A stretch of DNA of 6,253 bases from an uncultured Anaerolineaceae bacterium. GTDB lineage: Bacteria > Chloroflexota > Anaerolineae > Anaerolineales > Anaerolineaceae. The translations under genes and the position numbers were made by a program. Positions within the stretch are counted from its first letter, which is position 1. Every line of letters begins with the position of its first letter. Of the stretch, positions 1 through 5,520 are shown in pieces. The notes under the pieces are model-generated. The model did not search any database. It was given only the letters and a program-made list of their open reading frames with translations, and was not told where the DNA came from. The stretch spans positions 1-6,253 of the forward strand of contig CALCQT010000447.1 of assembly GCA_937894825.1 (NCBI GenBank), in the 5' to 3' direction.

Positions 1-595
1 TTTCCAGAACGACTTTCTGGCCCGGGATATATTCAACGAATTTGTACGGGCCGGGGCCGATCGGATGGGCGGGGCTATCGGCATAACCTTCCTTGGAGAT
101 GGAGATGATCGCTTTGGAGAGGAAACCGGCGTCCTTCTGCTTGAGCACCAGGGAGACGGTTTTTTCGTCAGCGGTTTCAACATGATCCAGAACAGCGGCC
201 AATGTCGAGCTCAGCGGTTCGCCGCCGGAGAGGCCGGCCAGTTTTTCATAGGTGTAAACGACATCGTTCACAGTCAAAGGGTCCCCATTGTGGAAGAGGA
301 CGCCTTCGCGCAGTGTGAAGGTGTAGGTCAGTTCATCGTCCGAAATGGTGTAGGATTCGGCCAGGCCGGGCATGAATTCACCCTTCTGGTTGAAGGCCAG
401 CAGCCCTTCGAAGACGTTCATCATGACGGAGGATGTGTCGGAGGCCGCGGAGAGCATCGGGTCGAGGTTATCCGGTTCAGAGCCGAGCGCGATGCGGACG
501 GTTGTTCCTTCATCCTGGGCTGCGACGGAAAAAGCAGCCGTCAAAACGATGATACCAGCCAGCAACAATACAAATAATGATTTTACGGTTTTCAT
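1..595 (-). CDS. ABC transporter substrate-binding protein, family 5 (peptide/nickel type), N-terminal part
   Basis: Extracellular solute receptor that would deliver a peptide-like or similar ligand to an ABC importer. Reading leftward from ATG at 595, 198 residues are visible, about a third of the usual 500-550; the gene continues past the left edge. Residues 1-27 form a Sec signal peptide: MKTVK, a hydrophobic core (SLFVLLLAGIIVL), then a likely cut at VAA/QDEG. The mature part has the family 5 N-terminal pattern: a beta strand TVRIALGSEPDNLDP, then FEGLLAFNQKGEFMPGLAESY, TYTFTLREGVLFHNGDPLTVNDVVYTYEKL and GPGPYKFVEYIPGQ near the edge. Upstream, GAAAGGGA is a reasonable ribosome binding site for this start. 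The gene lies 53 bases after the MBL gene on the same strand, so the two are probably co-transcribed. There is no cysteine at the signal cleavage region, so this is not a lipoprotein, which is unusual for a Gram-positive binding protein. The ligand cannot be told from this part. Confidence 0.93.
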   Translation of the reverse strand, partial: MKTVKSLFVLLLAGIIVLTAAFSVAAQDEGTTVRIALGSEPDNLDPMLSAASDTSSVMMNVFEGLLAFNQKGEFMPGLAESYTISDDELTYTFTLREGVLFHNGDPLTVNDVVYTYEKLAGLSGGEPLSSTLAAVLDHVETADEKTVSLVLKQKDAGFLSKAIISISKEGYADSPAHPIGPGPYKFVEYIPGQKVVLE

Positions 596-648
596 TTTTT
601 CCCTTTCAAAAATCCGACGAATAACGTTTCGCCGGTAAATAAACGAAT

Positions 649-1398
649 TTACAGGTTTTCGGACGGATCCGATAAAACAATTTCCAGCCCTTTTTGTGCC
701 AGGAATACTTCACGATCGAAGTGACGGAGGGCCTGCTCGCGCAGTTGGAACGGGTCGCCGAAATGAGGCAGGTGGGTCAGGATCAGCCGCCTGACAGCAG
801 CCTTTTGGGCCAGTAGTGCGGCCTGATCAGCTGTGAGGTGCAGTTTTCCGGCGGTGTCGGTTCCTTCATAAAAGGAAGCCTCGCAAAGGAAGCAATCCGC
901 GCCCGCGGCGAAATCCGCCAGCGTCTCGTAATAACCGGTATCGCCGCTATAGACCAGCGAATTTCCGGCCGTGTCCGTGGCCCGCAGCGAGAAAGATTGA
1001 ATTTCGTGGATGTTTTCCTGTGTCGAGAAGCGCAGCGCCCCGATTTCAAAAGATGGTACCTCGAGATAGCTTTGTCCGTTGCACCAGGTTCCGTAAGTGA
1101 GCCGTTCCGTTTCTCCCGGCCCCCAAACCATCAATGGCTTGTTGCGCTTTCCAAGCAATGTGTCGATCATGACGGCGTACTGCAGGCAACCCAAGTCCGC
1201 GCAGTGGTCCGTGTGGTAGTGCGAGAATACGACGCCATCCAGCTCGCTCAGATCCATTGTGAGCTGCAGTCTGGACAGGACGCCGCTGCCGCAATCCAGC
1301 AGGACTTTGGTTTCAGCGGATTCCAGCAGATATCCTGAGCTTGCGCCTCCCGGATCCGGATAGGCACCATAACAACCGATGACAGTTAATTTAATCAT
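649..1398 (-). CDS. MBL-fold metal-dependent hydrolase, RNase Z/YhfI-like
   Basis: A 249-residue cytoplasmic metallo-beta-lactamase-fold protein; no signal peptide is seen. The metal site is complete: H60-x-H62-x-D64-H65 (SHYHTDHCADL), probable ligand H131, bridging D153 in YSGDTGYY, and H209 in LILTHLPHFGDP. The N-terminus IGCYGAYPDPGGASSGYLLE, the CEASFYEGTD stretch near 172-181 and HLTADQAALLAQKA at 187-200 are typical of the small RNase Z-like group that includes Bacillus YhfI. Members are annotated as ribonuclease Z or cyclic-nucleotide phosphodiesterase, but most have no proven substrate. The protein lacks the long insertion (exosite arm) that tRNA-processing RNase Z uses to grip tRNA, so true tRNA 3' processing is doubtful. 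The ATG at 1398 fits the family N-terminus. The best ribosome binding site (TAGGGA, 1412-1417) lies about 13 bases upstream, rather far. It is the first gene of a leftward unit with the family 5 binding protein; a functional link between them is inference only. Confidence 0.93.
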   Translation of the reverse strand: MIKLTVIGCYGAYPDPGGASSGYLLESAETKVLLDCGSGVLSRLQLTMDLSELDGVVFSHYHTDHCADLGCLQYAVMIDTLLGKRNKPLMVWGPGETERLTYGTWCNGQSYLEVPSFEIGALRFSTQENIHEIQSFSLRATDTAGNSLVYSGDTGYYETLADFAAGADCFLCEASFYEGTDTAGKLHLTADQAALLAQKAAVRRLILTHLPHFGDPFQLREQALRHFDREVFLAQKGLEIVLSDPSENL

Positions 1399-1510
1399 TG
1401 GAAAGTTTTATTCCCTACCGGCACGGCATGTGATATGGGGTCGTTTAATGTCCAAATCATCGAATCCATCGCTGTCATTTTCCCCATTAACCTGATTTTA
1501 CTTTGGTCAA

Positions 1511-1539
1511 GGTAAATCCATGATGTAAAAATGGTAAAT
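1511..1539. repeat. Direct repeat GGTAAAT x2, 22 bases apart, in divergent gap
   Basis: GGTAAAT occurs at 1511-1517 and again at 1533-1539, 22 bases start to start, which is about two helical turns and puts both on the same DNA face. The repeats lie 35-60 bases upstream of the predicted -10 box of the esterase gene. They could be paired activator sites, but heptamers in AT-rich DNA also recur by chance. The rest of the 1399-1572 gap is AT-rich, and I could not place a convincing promoter for the leftward MBL gene in it; a lone TTGACC on the minus strand (1510-1505) has no good -10 partner. Confidence 0.25.
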
Positions 1540-1569
1540 TTTTAGTAAGAAGATGACACAATCAATGAA

Positions 1570-1578
1570 TGCTATAAT
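1570..1578 (+). promoter_or_regulatory. Extended -10 promoter for the CE7 esterase
   Basis: TGCTATAAT is a perfect extended -10 element (TG-N-TATAAT). No good -35 is present at the normal distance; ATGACA at 1553-1558 is only 14 bases upstream. The extended -10 would compensate. Transcription should begin near 1585, giving a leader of about 65 bases before the ATG at 1650. Confidence 0.6.
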
Positions 1579-1649
1579 TGGATCCGAAACATTTTCACCA
1601 AAAACAACTAGCGGATCCGATTTTCCAGGATTCAAAAGGAACTGCATTC

Positions 1650-2621
1650 ATGTATCACGATCTTCCGCTTGAAGAATTACAAACTTTCCTGCCGCCGCGC
1701 ACTGAACCGGCGGATTTTGATGATTTTTGGTCTCGCACGCTGGCTGATGCGCAAAGCTTTCCCCTGGACGCTCGTTTTGAGCCGTTTGAGACCGGGCTGA
1801 AATTGATGGACGCTTTTGATGTGACGTTCAATGGGTATGGCGGGCAGCCGATCAAAGGCTGGCTGCTGCTGCCGCGCGGACTGGAACGTCCGCTGTCCTG
1901 TGTGGTCGAGTACATCGGCTATGGCGGCGGGCGCGGGAATCCCTTTGATTGGCTGCAATGGAGCAGCGCCGGCTATGCCCATTTGGTGATGGACACGCGG
2001 GGCCAGGGCAGCGTTTGGCGGCCCGGCGATACGCCGGATCCGGAGATGGAAGGCGGAAATCCGCAAATCCCGGGGTTTATGACCCGTGGGATTCTGCGTC
2101 CCGAGACGTATTATTACCGCCGGCTGATTACCGACGCTGTGCGGGCGGTAGAAGCAGCGCGTGCGCATGAGGCGATTGATCCGAAACGGGTGCTGGTCAG
2201 CGGTACCTCTCAGGGCGGCGGGCTTTCGTTGATTGTGGCGGGGCTTGTCCCGGATCTGGCGGCGACGCTGCCGGATGTGCCCTTTTTATGCTGTTATCGC
2301 CGGGCGACCGAAATCACGGATGCGTTTCCCTATCAGGAAATTGTCAACTACTGTAAGGTTCATCGGGATAAGATCGATACGGTTTTTGAGACGCTTTCTT
2401 ATTTTGACGGTCTCAATTTTGCGTTGCGCGCCAAAGCACCGGCATTATTCTCGGTTGGGCTGATGGATGAGATTTGCCCGCCTTCAACCGGTTTTGCGGC
2501 CTATAACTATTATGCCGGCGAGCGGAAAGAGATTCGTGTCTGGCCGTACAACCAACATGAGGGTGGTGAAACTTTCCAGCGGATCGAGAAGCTGCGGTTT
2601 TTGGAGACGCTGGGAGCGTGA
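1650..2621 (+). CDS. CE7 family acetyl-ester hydrolase (acetylxylan esterase / cephalosporin-C deacetylase)
   Basis: An alpha/beta-hydrolase of carbohydrate esterase family 7 that removes acetyl groups from short acetylated xylo-oligosaccharides and also from cephalosporin C. Its 323 residues match the family (about 318-325). All three family signatures are present: RGQ at 117-119, the nucleophile elbow GTSQGG at 185-190 with Ser187, and HE at 303-304 with His303; Asp273 in [11 protein letters not shown] completes the triad. The N-terminus [26 protein letters not shown] is characteristic of CE7. No signal peptide is seen, so it is cytoplasmic like its relatives, which form hexamers that admit only small substrates. 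I chose ATG 1650 because AAAGGA stands 9 bases before it and the family starts here. An in-frame TTG at 1578 would add 24 residues, but it overlaps the -10 box. No xylan or xyloside gene is nearby. The gene stands alone between a divergent MBL gene and a convergent regulator. Confidence 0.95.
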   Translation: MYHDLPLEELQTFLPPRTEPADFDDFWSRTLADAQSFPLDARFEPFETGLKLMDAFDVTFNGYGGQPIKGWLLLPRGLERPLSCVVEYIGYGGGRGNPFDWLQWSSAGYAHLVMDTRGQGSVWRPGDTPDPEMEGGNPQIPGFMTRGILRPETYYYRRLITDAVRAVEAARAHEAIDPKRVLVSGTSQGGGLSLIVAGLVPDLAATLPDVPFLCCYRRATEITDAFPYQEIVNYCKVHRDKIDTVFETLSYFDGLNFALRAKAPALFSVGLMDEICPPSTGFAAYNYYAGERKEIRVWPYNQHEGGETFQRIEKLRFLETLGA

Positions 2622-2630
2622 TGATTAGGT

Positions 2631-2681
2631 AAACGGGGGATCATTTTTTCGCGCGGAGCGCGAAAAAATGATCCTCCGTTT
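2631..2681. terminator. Long hairpin terminator between convergent genes
   Basis: A 24-bp stem (2631-2654 with 2658-2681) closes on a three-base GGA loop. It begins 10 bases after the esterase stop and ends 2 bases before the LysR stop codon, so it would serve both convergent genes. The core is CGCGC/GCGCG flanked by six A-T pairs and then GGATCA/TGATCC. On the rightward transcript the one imperfect pair is a G-U wobble (2637/2675) and the stem runs into TTTTGTT, a fair U-tract. On the leftward transcript the same pair becomes an A-C mismatch and the following tract (TTTACC) is weak. Termination is therefore probably stronger for the esterase. Confidence 0.82.
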
Positions 2682-2683
2682 TG

Positions 2684-3610
2684 TTACCTGTCGATTGCCG
2701 CTGCCATGACGCTTTTGGCTAATTCGATAAAATGCTTTACGTATGAAGGCAGATACCGCCCGTTTTGATAGAATGCATACAGCGTTATTTCCGTCTTGGG
2801 ATTCCCGACTGAAAAGCACAGTGGCTTTTTTTCGAAATTAATATTCCGGACATAGGATTCCGGCGCAAACGCCAGCGCTGTTCCCGCGGCCGCCATCCGG
2901 ATGGACACGTCCGTGTTACGGGTGTGCAGCAGCACATTCGGCGTAATTCCCGCTGCGTCCAGAAGCTGCGCGGCCAAACGGCCGGTGGTCTGATCCGGCG
3001 GGTTCAGGACGAAATAACCCTGTGTGATGAGCCGTAAATCCAGCCAGGGATGGCGGCAGCCCTCCCGAGTGATTCCGTTTTCCGCCAGCGGATTGTCCGG
3101 GGACATGATCAGAACCACCTCCTCTTTCCCCAGCGCCTCTGAAATCAGCGAGAGCTGCGGTTCGGTATCACTGTAGATGACCAGATCAATCTCTTTGGAC
3201 GACAGCCAGTGTTTTTTGACCAGGCTGGATTCTTCCGTAATGGTCACCTGCACTTGCGGATAGCGCTGGTAGAATTTTTCCAGGATGCCGGGAATGATAC
3301 AGGCGCTGCGTAAAGGCGGCAGCGTGACCGAAAATTTTCCGCGGGCTTCGCCTAACATGTCAACACACTCCAGATTCCAATTGTCCTGCAAGTCAGCGAT
3401 CTTTCGGGCATACTCCAGATAGCGGGTCCCGACATAGGTCGGGATGAGCGTATTGCCGATCCGGCTGAACAGCGGGGCGCCAATTTCCTGTTCCAGATTC
3501 TTCAGGAATTTACTCAGGGCCGGCTGTGAGATAAAAATTTCTTCCGCCGCTTTTGAAATACTGGCGTATTGCTGAATTTTTAGAATGTAATTAATTTCCT
3601 TGAGATACAT
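2684..3610 (-). CDS. LysR-family transcriptional regulator
   Basis: A 308-residue LysR-type DNA-binding regulator of standard length. The winged helix-turn-helix covers residues 1-60, with ISKAAEEIFISQPALSKFLKNLEQEIGAPLF at 18-48, the most diagnostic stretch. A linker helix follows to about 88. The periplasmic-binding-protein-like effector domain runs from about 91 (GKFSVTLPPLRSACIIPGILEKFYQRYPQVQVTI) to the end, with the usual IDLVIYSD strand near 141-148 and AAAGTALAFAPESYV at 240-254. The start at ATG 3610 is supported by AGGAG 7 bases upstream (3618-3622). It is divergent from the ABC importer operon with a 274-base gap, and a LysR-type palindrome lies directly before its ribosome binding site. 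The likely target is therefore the importer operon plus its own gene. The effector is unknown; the transported solute or a product of it is the natural guess. Confidence 0.95.
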   Translation of the reverse strand: MYLKEINYILKIQQYASISKAAEEIFISQPALSKFLKNLEQEIGAPLFSRIGNTLIPTYVGTRYLEYARKIADLQDNWNLECVDMLGEARGKFSVTLPPLRSACIIPGILEKFYQRYPQVQVTITEESSLVKKHWLSSKEIDLVIYSDTEPQLSLISEALGKEEVVLIMSPDNPLAENGITREGCRHPWLDLRLITQGYFVLNPPDQTTGRLAAQLLDAAGITPNVLLHTRNTDVSIRMAAAGTALAFAPESYVRNINFEKKPLCFSVGNPKTEITLYAFYQNGRYLPSYVKHFIELAKSVMAAAIDR

Positions 3611-3622
3611 TTGAATGCTCCT

Positions 3623-3637
3623 ATAACCAAAAGTTAT
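3623..3637. promoter_or_regulatory. LysR-type operator (T-N11-A palindrome)
   Basis: ATAAC-N5-GTTAT is a perfect 5+5 inverted repeat and contains the T-N11-A core of LysR-type binding sites. Its centre (3630) is about 65 bases before the predicted importer transcription start near 3695, the classical position of the primary LysR recognition site. It also touches the predicted start region of the LysR gene's own transcript, which fits self-repression. Assignment to this particular LysR protein is inference from position. Confidence 0.55.
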
Positions 3638-3641
3638 GAAA

Positions 3642-3647
3642 ATTATA
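3642..3647 (-). promoter_or_regulatory. Candidate -10 of the LysR gene
   Basis: On the minus strand the bases from 3647 to 3642 read TATAAT, inside the perfect palindrome AATTATAATT (3641-3650). Transcription would start near 3635, within the LysR-type operator. The matching -35 region (about 3665-3670, CATTAA) is poor, so this is tentative. Confidence 0.35.
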
Positions 3648-3659
3648 ATTACTATTCAT

Positions 3660-3688
3660 TTGATTTAATGCCTCGCCTCTCATATAAT
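3660..3688 (+). promoter_or_regulatory. Promoter of the ABC importer operon
   Basis: TTGATT (3660-3665) and TATAAT (3683-3688) are separated by exactly 17 bases. The -10 is perfect and the -35 matches four of six consensus bases, as expected for an activator-assisted promoter. The predicted start is near 3695, leaving a leader of about 190 bases before the GTG at 3885. Confidence 0.65.
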
Positions 3689-3702
3689 GATTCTTACCAA
3701 AG

Positions 3703-3770
3703 AAATCCAGCTTAATTTATTATGAATTTAAATACTTTTGGGTTGTTCATTTAAAAGCTGCTGGATTTTT
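3703..3770 (+). promoter_or_regulatory. Leader hairpin with U-tract, possible attenuator
   Basis: AAATCCAGC (3703-3711) is perfectly complementary to GCTGGATTT (3760-3768), and the right arm runs into TTTTT (3766-3770). The 9-bp stem begins within about ten bases of the predicted transcript start, so it lies wholly in the importer leader. The loop is long (48 bases) and AT-rich. A competing pairing, AGCTT (3709-3713) with AAGCT (3755-3759), uses part of the left arm, so two alternative folds are possible. It does not match any riboswitch class that I recognise. A large loop is unusual for an efficient intrinsic terminator, so its function is uncertain. Confidence 0.35.
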
Positions 3771-3884
3771 ATTCTTGATAAGATATTGAGCATGTAAAAA
3801 ATCTGGAACGGTTTTTTAAAGATTTATTTATTCTGTGGCCCACTTTTGTTGCGATTGAAAACAGCTTTTTCCAGGAGAATGCGG

Positions 3885-4721
3885 GTGAAGAAAAACGGAT
3901 GGTACTATTTATTGATATTTCCGGGGCTCTTACTGCTTGCTTTGTTTCTGATGATCCCGCTGCTGCGCATTATTATTCCCACATTTTTTCCGAACGGAAC
4001 CTTTTCACTCGAACTGTATAGAAGCTTTATTAGTAACAAATTTTATCTGGGGATCTTTTTCCGCACGATCCGGATTTCTGTTCTTACCTGTCTTATTTGC
4101 ATTGTTTTGGCGGTGCCGGTCTCTTTTTACATTTCCCGGATGAGAGCGGCAAAAAAGGGTTTGATGATCGCGCTGGCGACATTCCCACTGCTGACCAATA
4201 CCGTGGTTCGCGCGTTTGCCTGGACAACCATTTTGGGAAAAACAGGAATTCTGAATACCATGCTTGTGAGCAGTGGTCTGATCCCCGAGCCGGTTCAACT
4301 GCTCTATACGGAAGGCGCGATTATCGTTGGTTCTGTTTACCTGTTTCTGCCGATTATGCTGATTTCACTGGTCGGGGTGATGGAAAATATCAGCGATGAA
4401 ATTCAGGAAGCCGCTTTAAGTCTGGGCGCCAACCGGTTGGTTACCTTTATCCGTATCATTATTCCATTGAGTATGCCGGGCATTATTGTCGGCAGTGTTT
4501 TGGTTTTTGCCGGAACGGCGTCGGCGTATAGCACGCCATTAATGCTGGGCGGGAACCGCAATATGGTGATGTCCACCCTGATTTATCAGCAGGCCATGCT
4601 GCTGGGAAATTGGAATTCCGCGTCGGTCATTGCCGCGTTGATGATCGTGACTTCGTATGTGGTTGTGAATGTTCTCAATTGGATCGCTGCGAAGCTGAAT
4701 AAAGCCGAAGCAAGAGAGTGA
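3885..4721 (+). CDS. ABC transporter permease, PotB-like (first subunit)
   Basis: Inner-membrane permease of the spermidine/putrescine-iron(III)-phosphonate importer group. The 278 residues contain about six membrane segments (near 8-30, 59-84, 93-115, 144-167, 200-220 and 245-268). The cytoplasmic EAA loop that docks on the ATPase is clear at 175-200 (EAALSLGAN followed by IIIPLSMPGI). The region LATFPLLTNTVVRAFAWTTILG is typical of PotB-type subunits. I chose GTG 3885 because AGGAG (3873-3877) lies exactly 7 bases before it; ATG 3879 is too close to that site, and a TTG at 3846 has no ribosome binding site. It opens a three-gene operon driven by the promoter at 3660-3688, and its stop is 10 bases before the next permease. 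The substrate cannot be read from the permease alone. Confidence 0.92.
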   Translation: MKKNGWYYLLIFPGLLLLALFLMIPLLRIIIPTFFPNGTFSLELYRSFISNKFYLGIFFRTIRISVLTCLICIVLAVPVSFYISRMRAAKKGLMIALATFPLLTNTVVRAFAWTTILGKTGILNTMLVSSGLIPEPVQLLYTEGAIIVGSVYLFLPIMLISLVGVMENISDEIQEAALSLGANRLVTFIRIIIPLSMPGIIVGSVLVFAGTASAYSTPLMLGGNRNMVMSTLIYQQAMLLGNWNSASVIAALMIVTSYVVVNVLNWIAAKLNKAEARE

Positions 4722-4731
4722 AGCGTACCGG

Positions 4732-5505
4732 ATGAAAAAAAGCAAATTCCAGCTCCTGATGGTGATTCTCGTTTATTTCTTTATCTTTGCGCCACTTTTG
4801 CTGATCGCCATGACCTCCTTCACAGAGGAAAGCTATATCAGTTTTCCGCCGCACGGCTTCAGCCTGCGCTGGTATGAAAAGGTATTCAATACGAAAAGTT
4901 TCCTGGATTCGTTTAAGCTGAGTTTTACCATCTCGATCGGAGCGACGCTGATTGCTTTGCTGGTGGGGATCCCCGGCGCCTACGCTGTCAGCCGCTTTCA
5001 ATTTAAAGGAAAACGCCTGATCAAAGATTTGTTTTTTTCTCCGAATCTGATTCCGCAGGTGGTGGTCGGTTTTGCTCTGTTTACCTTTATTATTGTCCGG
5101 CTGCGCCTGAACGTTTCCGTGGCCTTGTTGACAGGCTTAACCGTTTCGGTTGTCACCTATGCGTTTCGGACGGTGGGCGCCGGAATCGATCGGTTTGATT
5201 ATTCGATTGAAGAAGCCGCGATGAGTTTAGGCGCGAACCGGGTGACGGTTTTCTTTAAGATTGTTCTCCCCAATATCTCATCCGCGATTTTATCCGCTTT
5301 TCTTCTGGCTTTCATCAATGCCTTTAATAATGTGCCGCTGACGATTTTTCTCTCAGCGCCCGGGATGGTGACGTTGCCGGTGGCGATGATGAATTACATT
5401 GAATATAACTATGATCCGACGGTTTCGGCCCTCTCGGTTCTGTTGATGATCATGTCTTTGCTGATTATGCTGATCAGCGAAAAAATTGTGCGCAGCGGCA
5501 AATAA
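4732..5505 (+). CDS. ABC transporter permease, PotC-like (second subunit)
   Basis: Second inner-membrane permease, 257 residues, the usual length for PotC-type partners. About six membrane segments are visible (near 8-28, 62-86, 104-123, 127-147, 181-205 and 229-248). The ATPase-docking EAA loop is at 160-180 (EEAAMSLGANRVTVFFKIVLP). The N-terminal SFTEESYISFPPHGFSLRWYEKVF is the typical external loop of PotC and relatives. The gene follows the first permease by 10 bases and has no good ribosome binding site of its own (GAGAG lies about 13 bases upstream), so it is probably translated by coupling to the gene before it. It would pair with the first permease as a heterodimer forming the channel. 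Confidence 0.93.
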   Translation: MKKSKFQLLMVILVYFFIFAPLLLIAMTSFTEESYISFPPHGFSLRWYEKVFNTKSFLDSFKLSFTISIGATLIALLVGIPGAYAVSRFQFKGKRLIKDLFFSPNLIPQVVVGFALFTFIIVRLRLNVSVALLTGLTVSVVTYAFRTVGAGIDRFDYSIEEAAMSLGANRVTVFFKIVLPNISSAILSAFLLAFINAFNNVPLTIFLSAPGMVTLPVAMMNYIEYNYDPTVSALSVLLMIMSLLIMLISEKIVRSGK

Positions 5506-5520
5506 GGAAGGGACTGACGA

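Noticed and set aside
65..577. 170-codon open frame on the plus strand
   Set aside because: It lies antisense to the binding-protein gene, whose signal peptide and family 5 pattern are clear; the plus-strand product has no recognisable pattern.
838..1338. 166-codon open frame on the plus strand
   Set aside because: Antisense to the MBL gene, which has a complete metal-binding motif set; no ribosome binding site or domain is visible in the antisense frame.
1505..1510. TTGACC on the minus strand as -35 for the MBL gene
   Set aside because: No acceptable -10 hexamer at 16-18 bases downstream on that strand.
1677..2168. 163-codon open frame on the minus strand
   Set aside because: Antisense to the CE7 esterase, whose full catalytic triad and family motifs establish the coding strand; the frame is open because of the esterase codon bias.
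3722..3754. Ten-residue leader peptide (MNLNTFGLFI) in the importer leader
   Set aside because: It sits inside the loop of the leader hairpin and ends just before the right arm, which is suggestive, but there is no ribosome binding site before its ATG and no run of a single regulatory amino acid.
3791..3824. AAATCT/AGATTT inverted repeat further down the importer leader
   Set aside because: Only six A-T-rich pairs with a loop of about 15 or more bases; expected by chance in such AT-rich DNA.
3846..3884. N-terminal extension of the first permease from TTG 3846
   Set aside because: No ribosome binding site precedes it, whereas GTG 3885 has AGGAG at 7 bases and starts at the usual place for this family.
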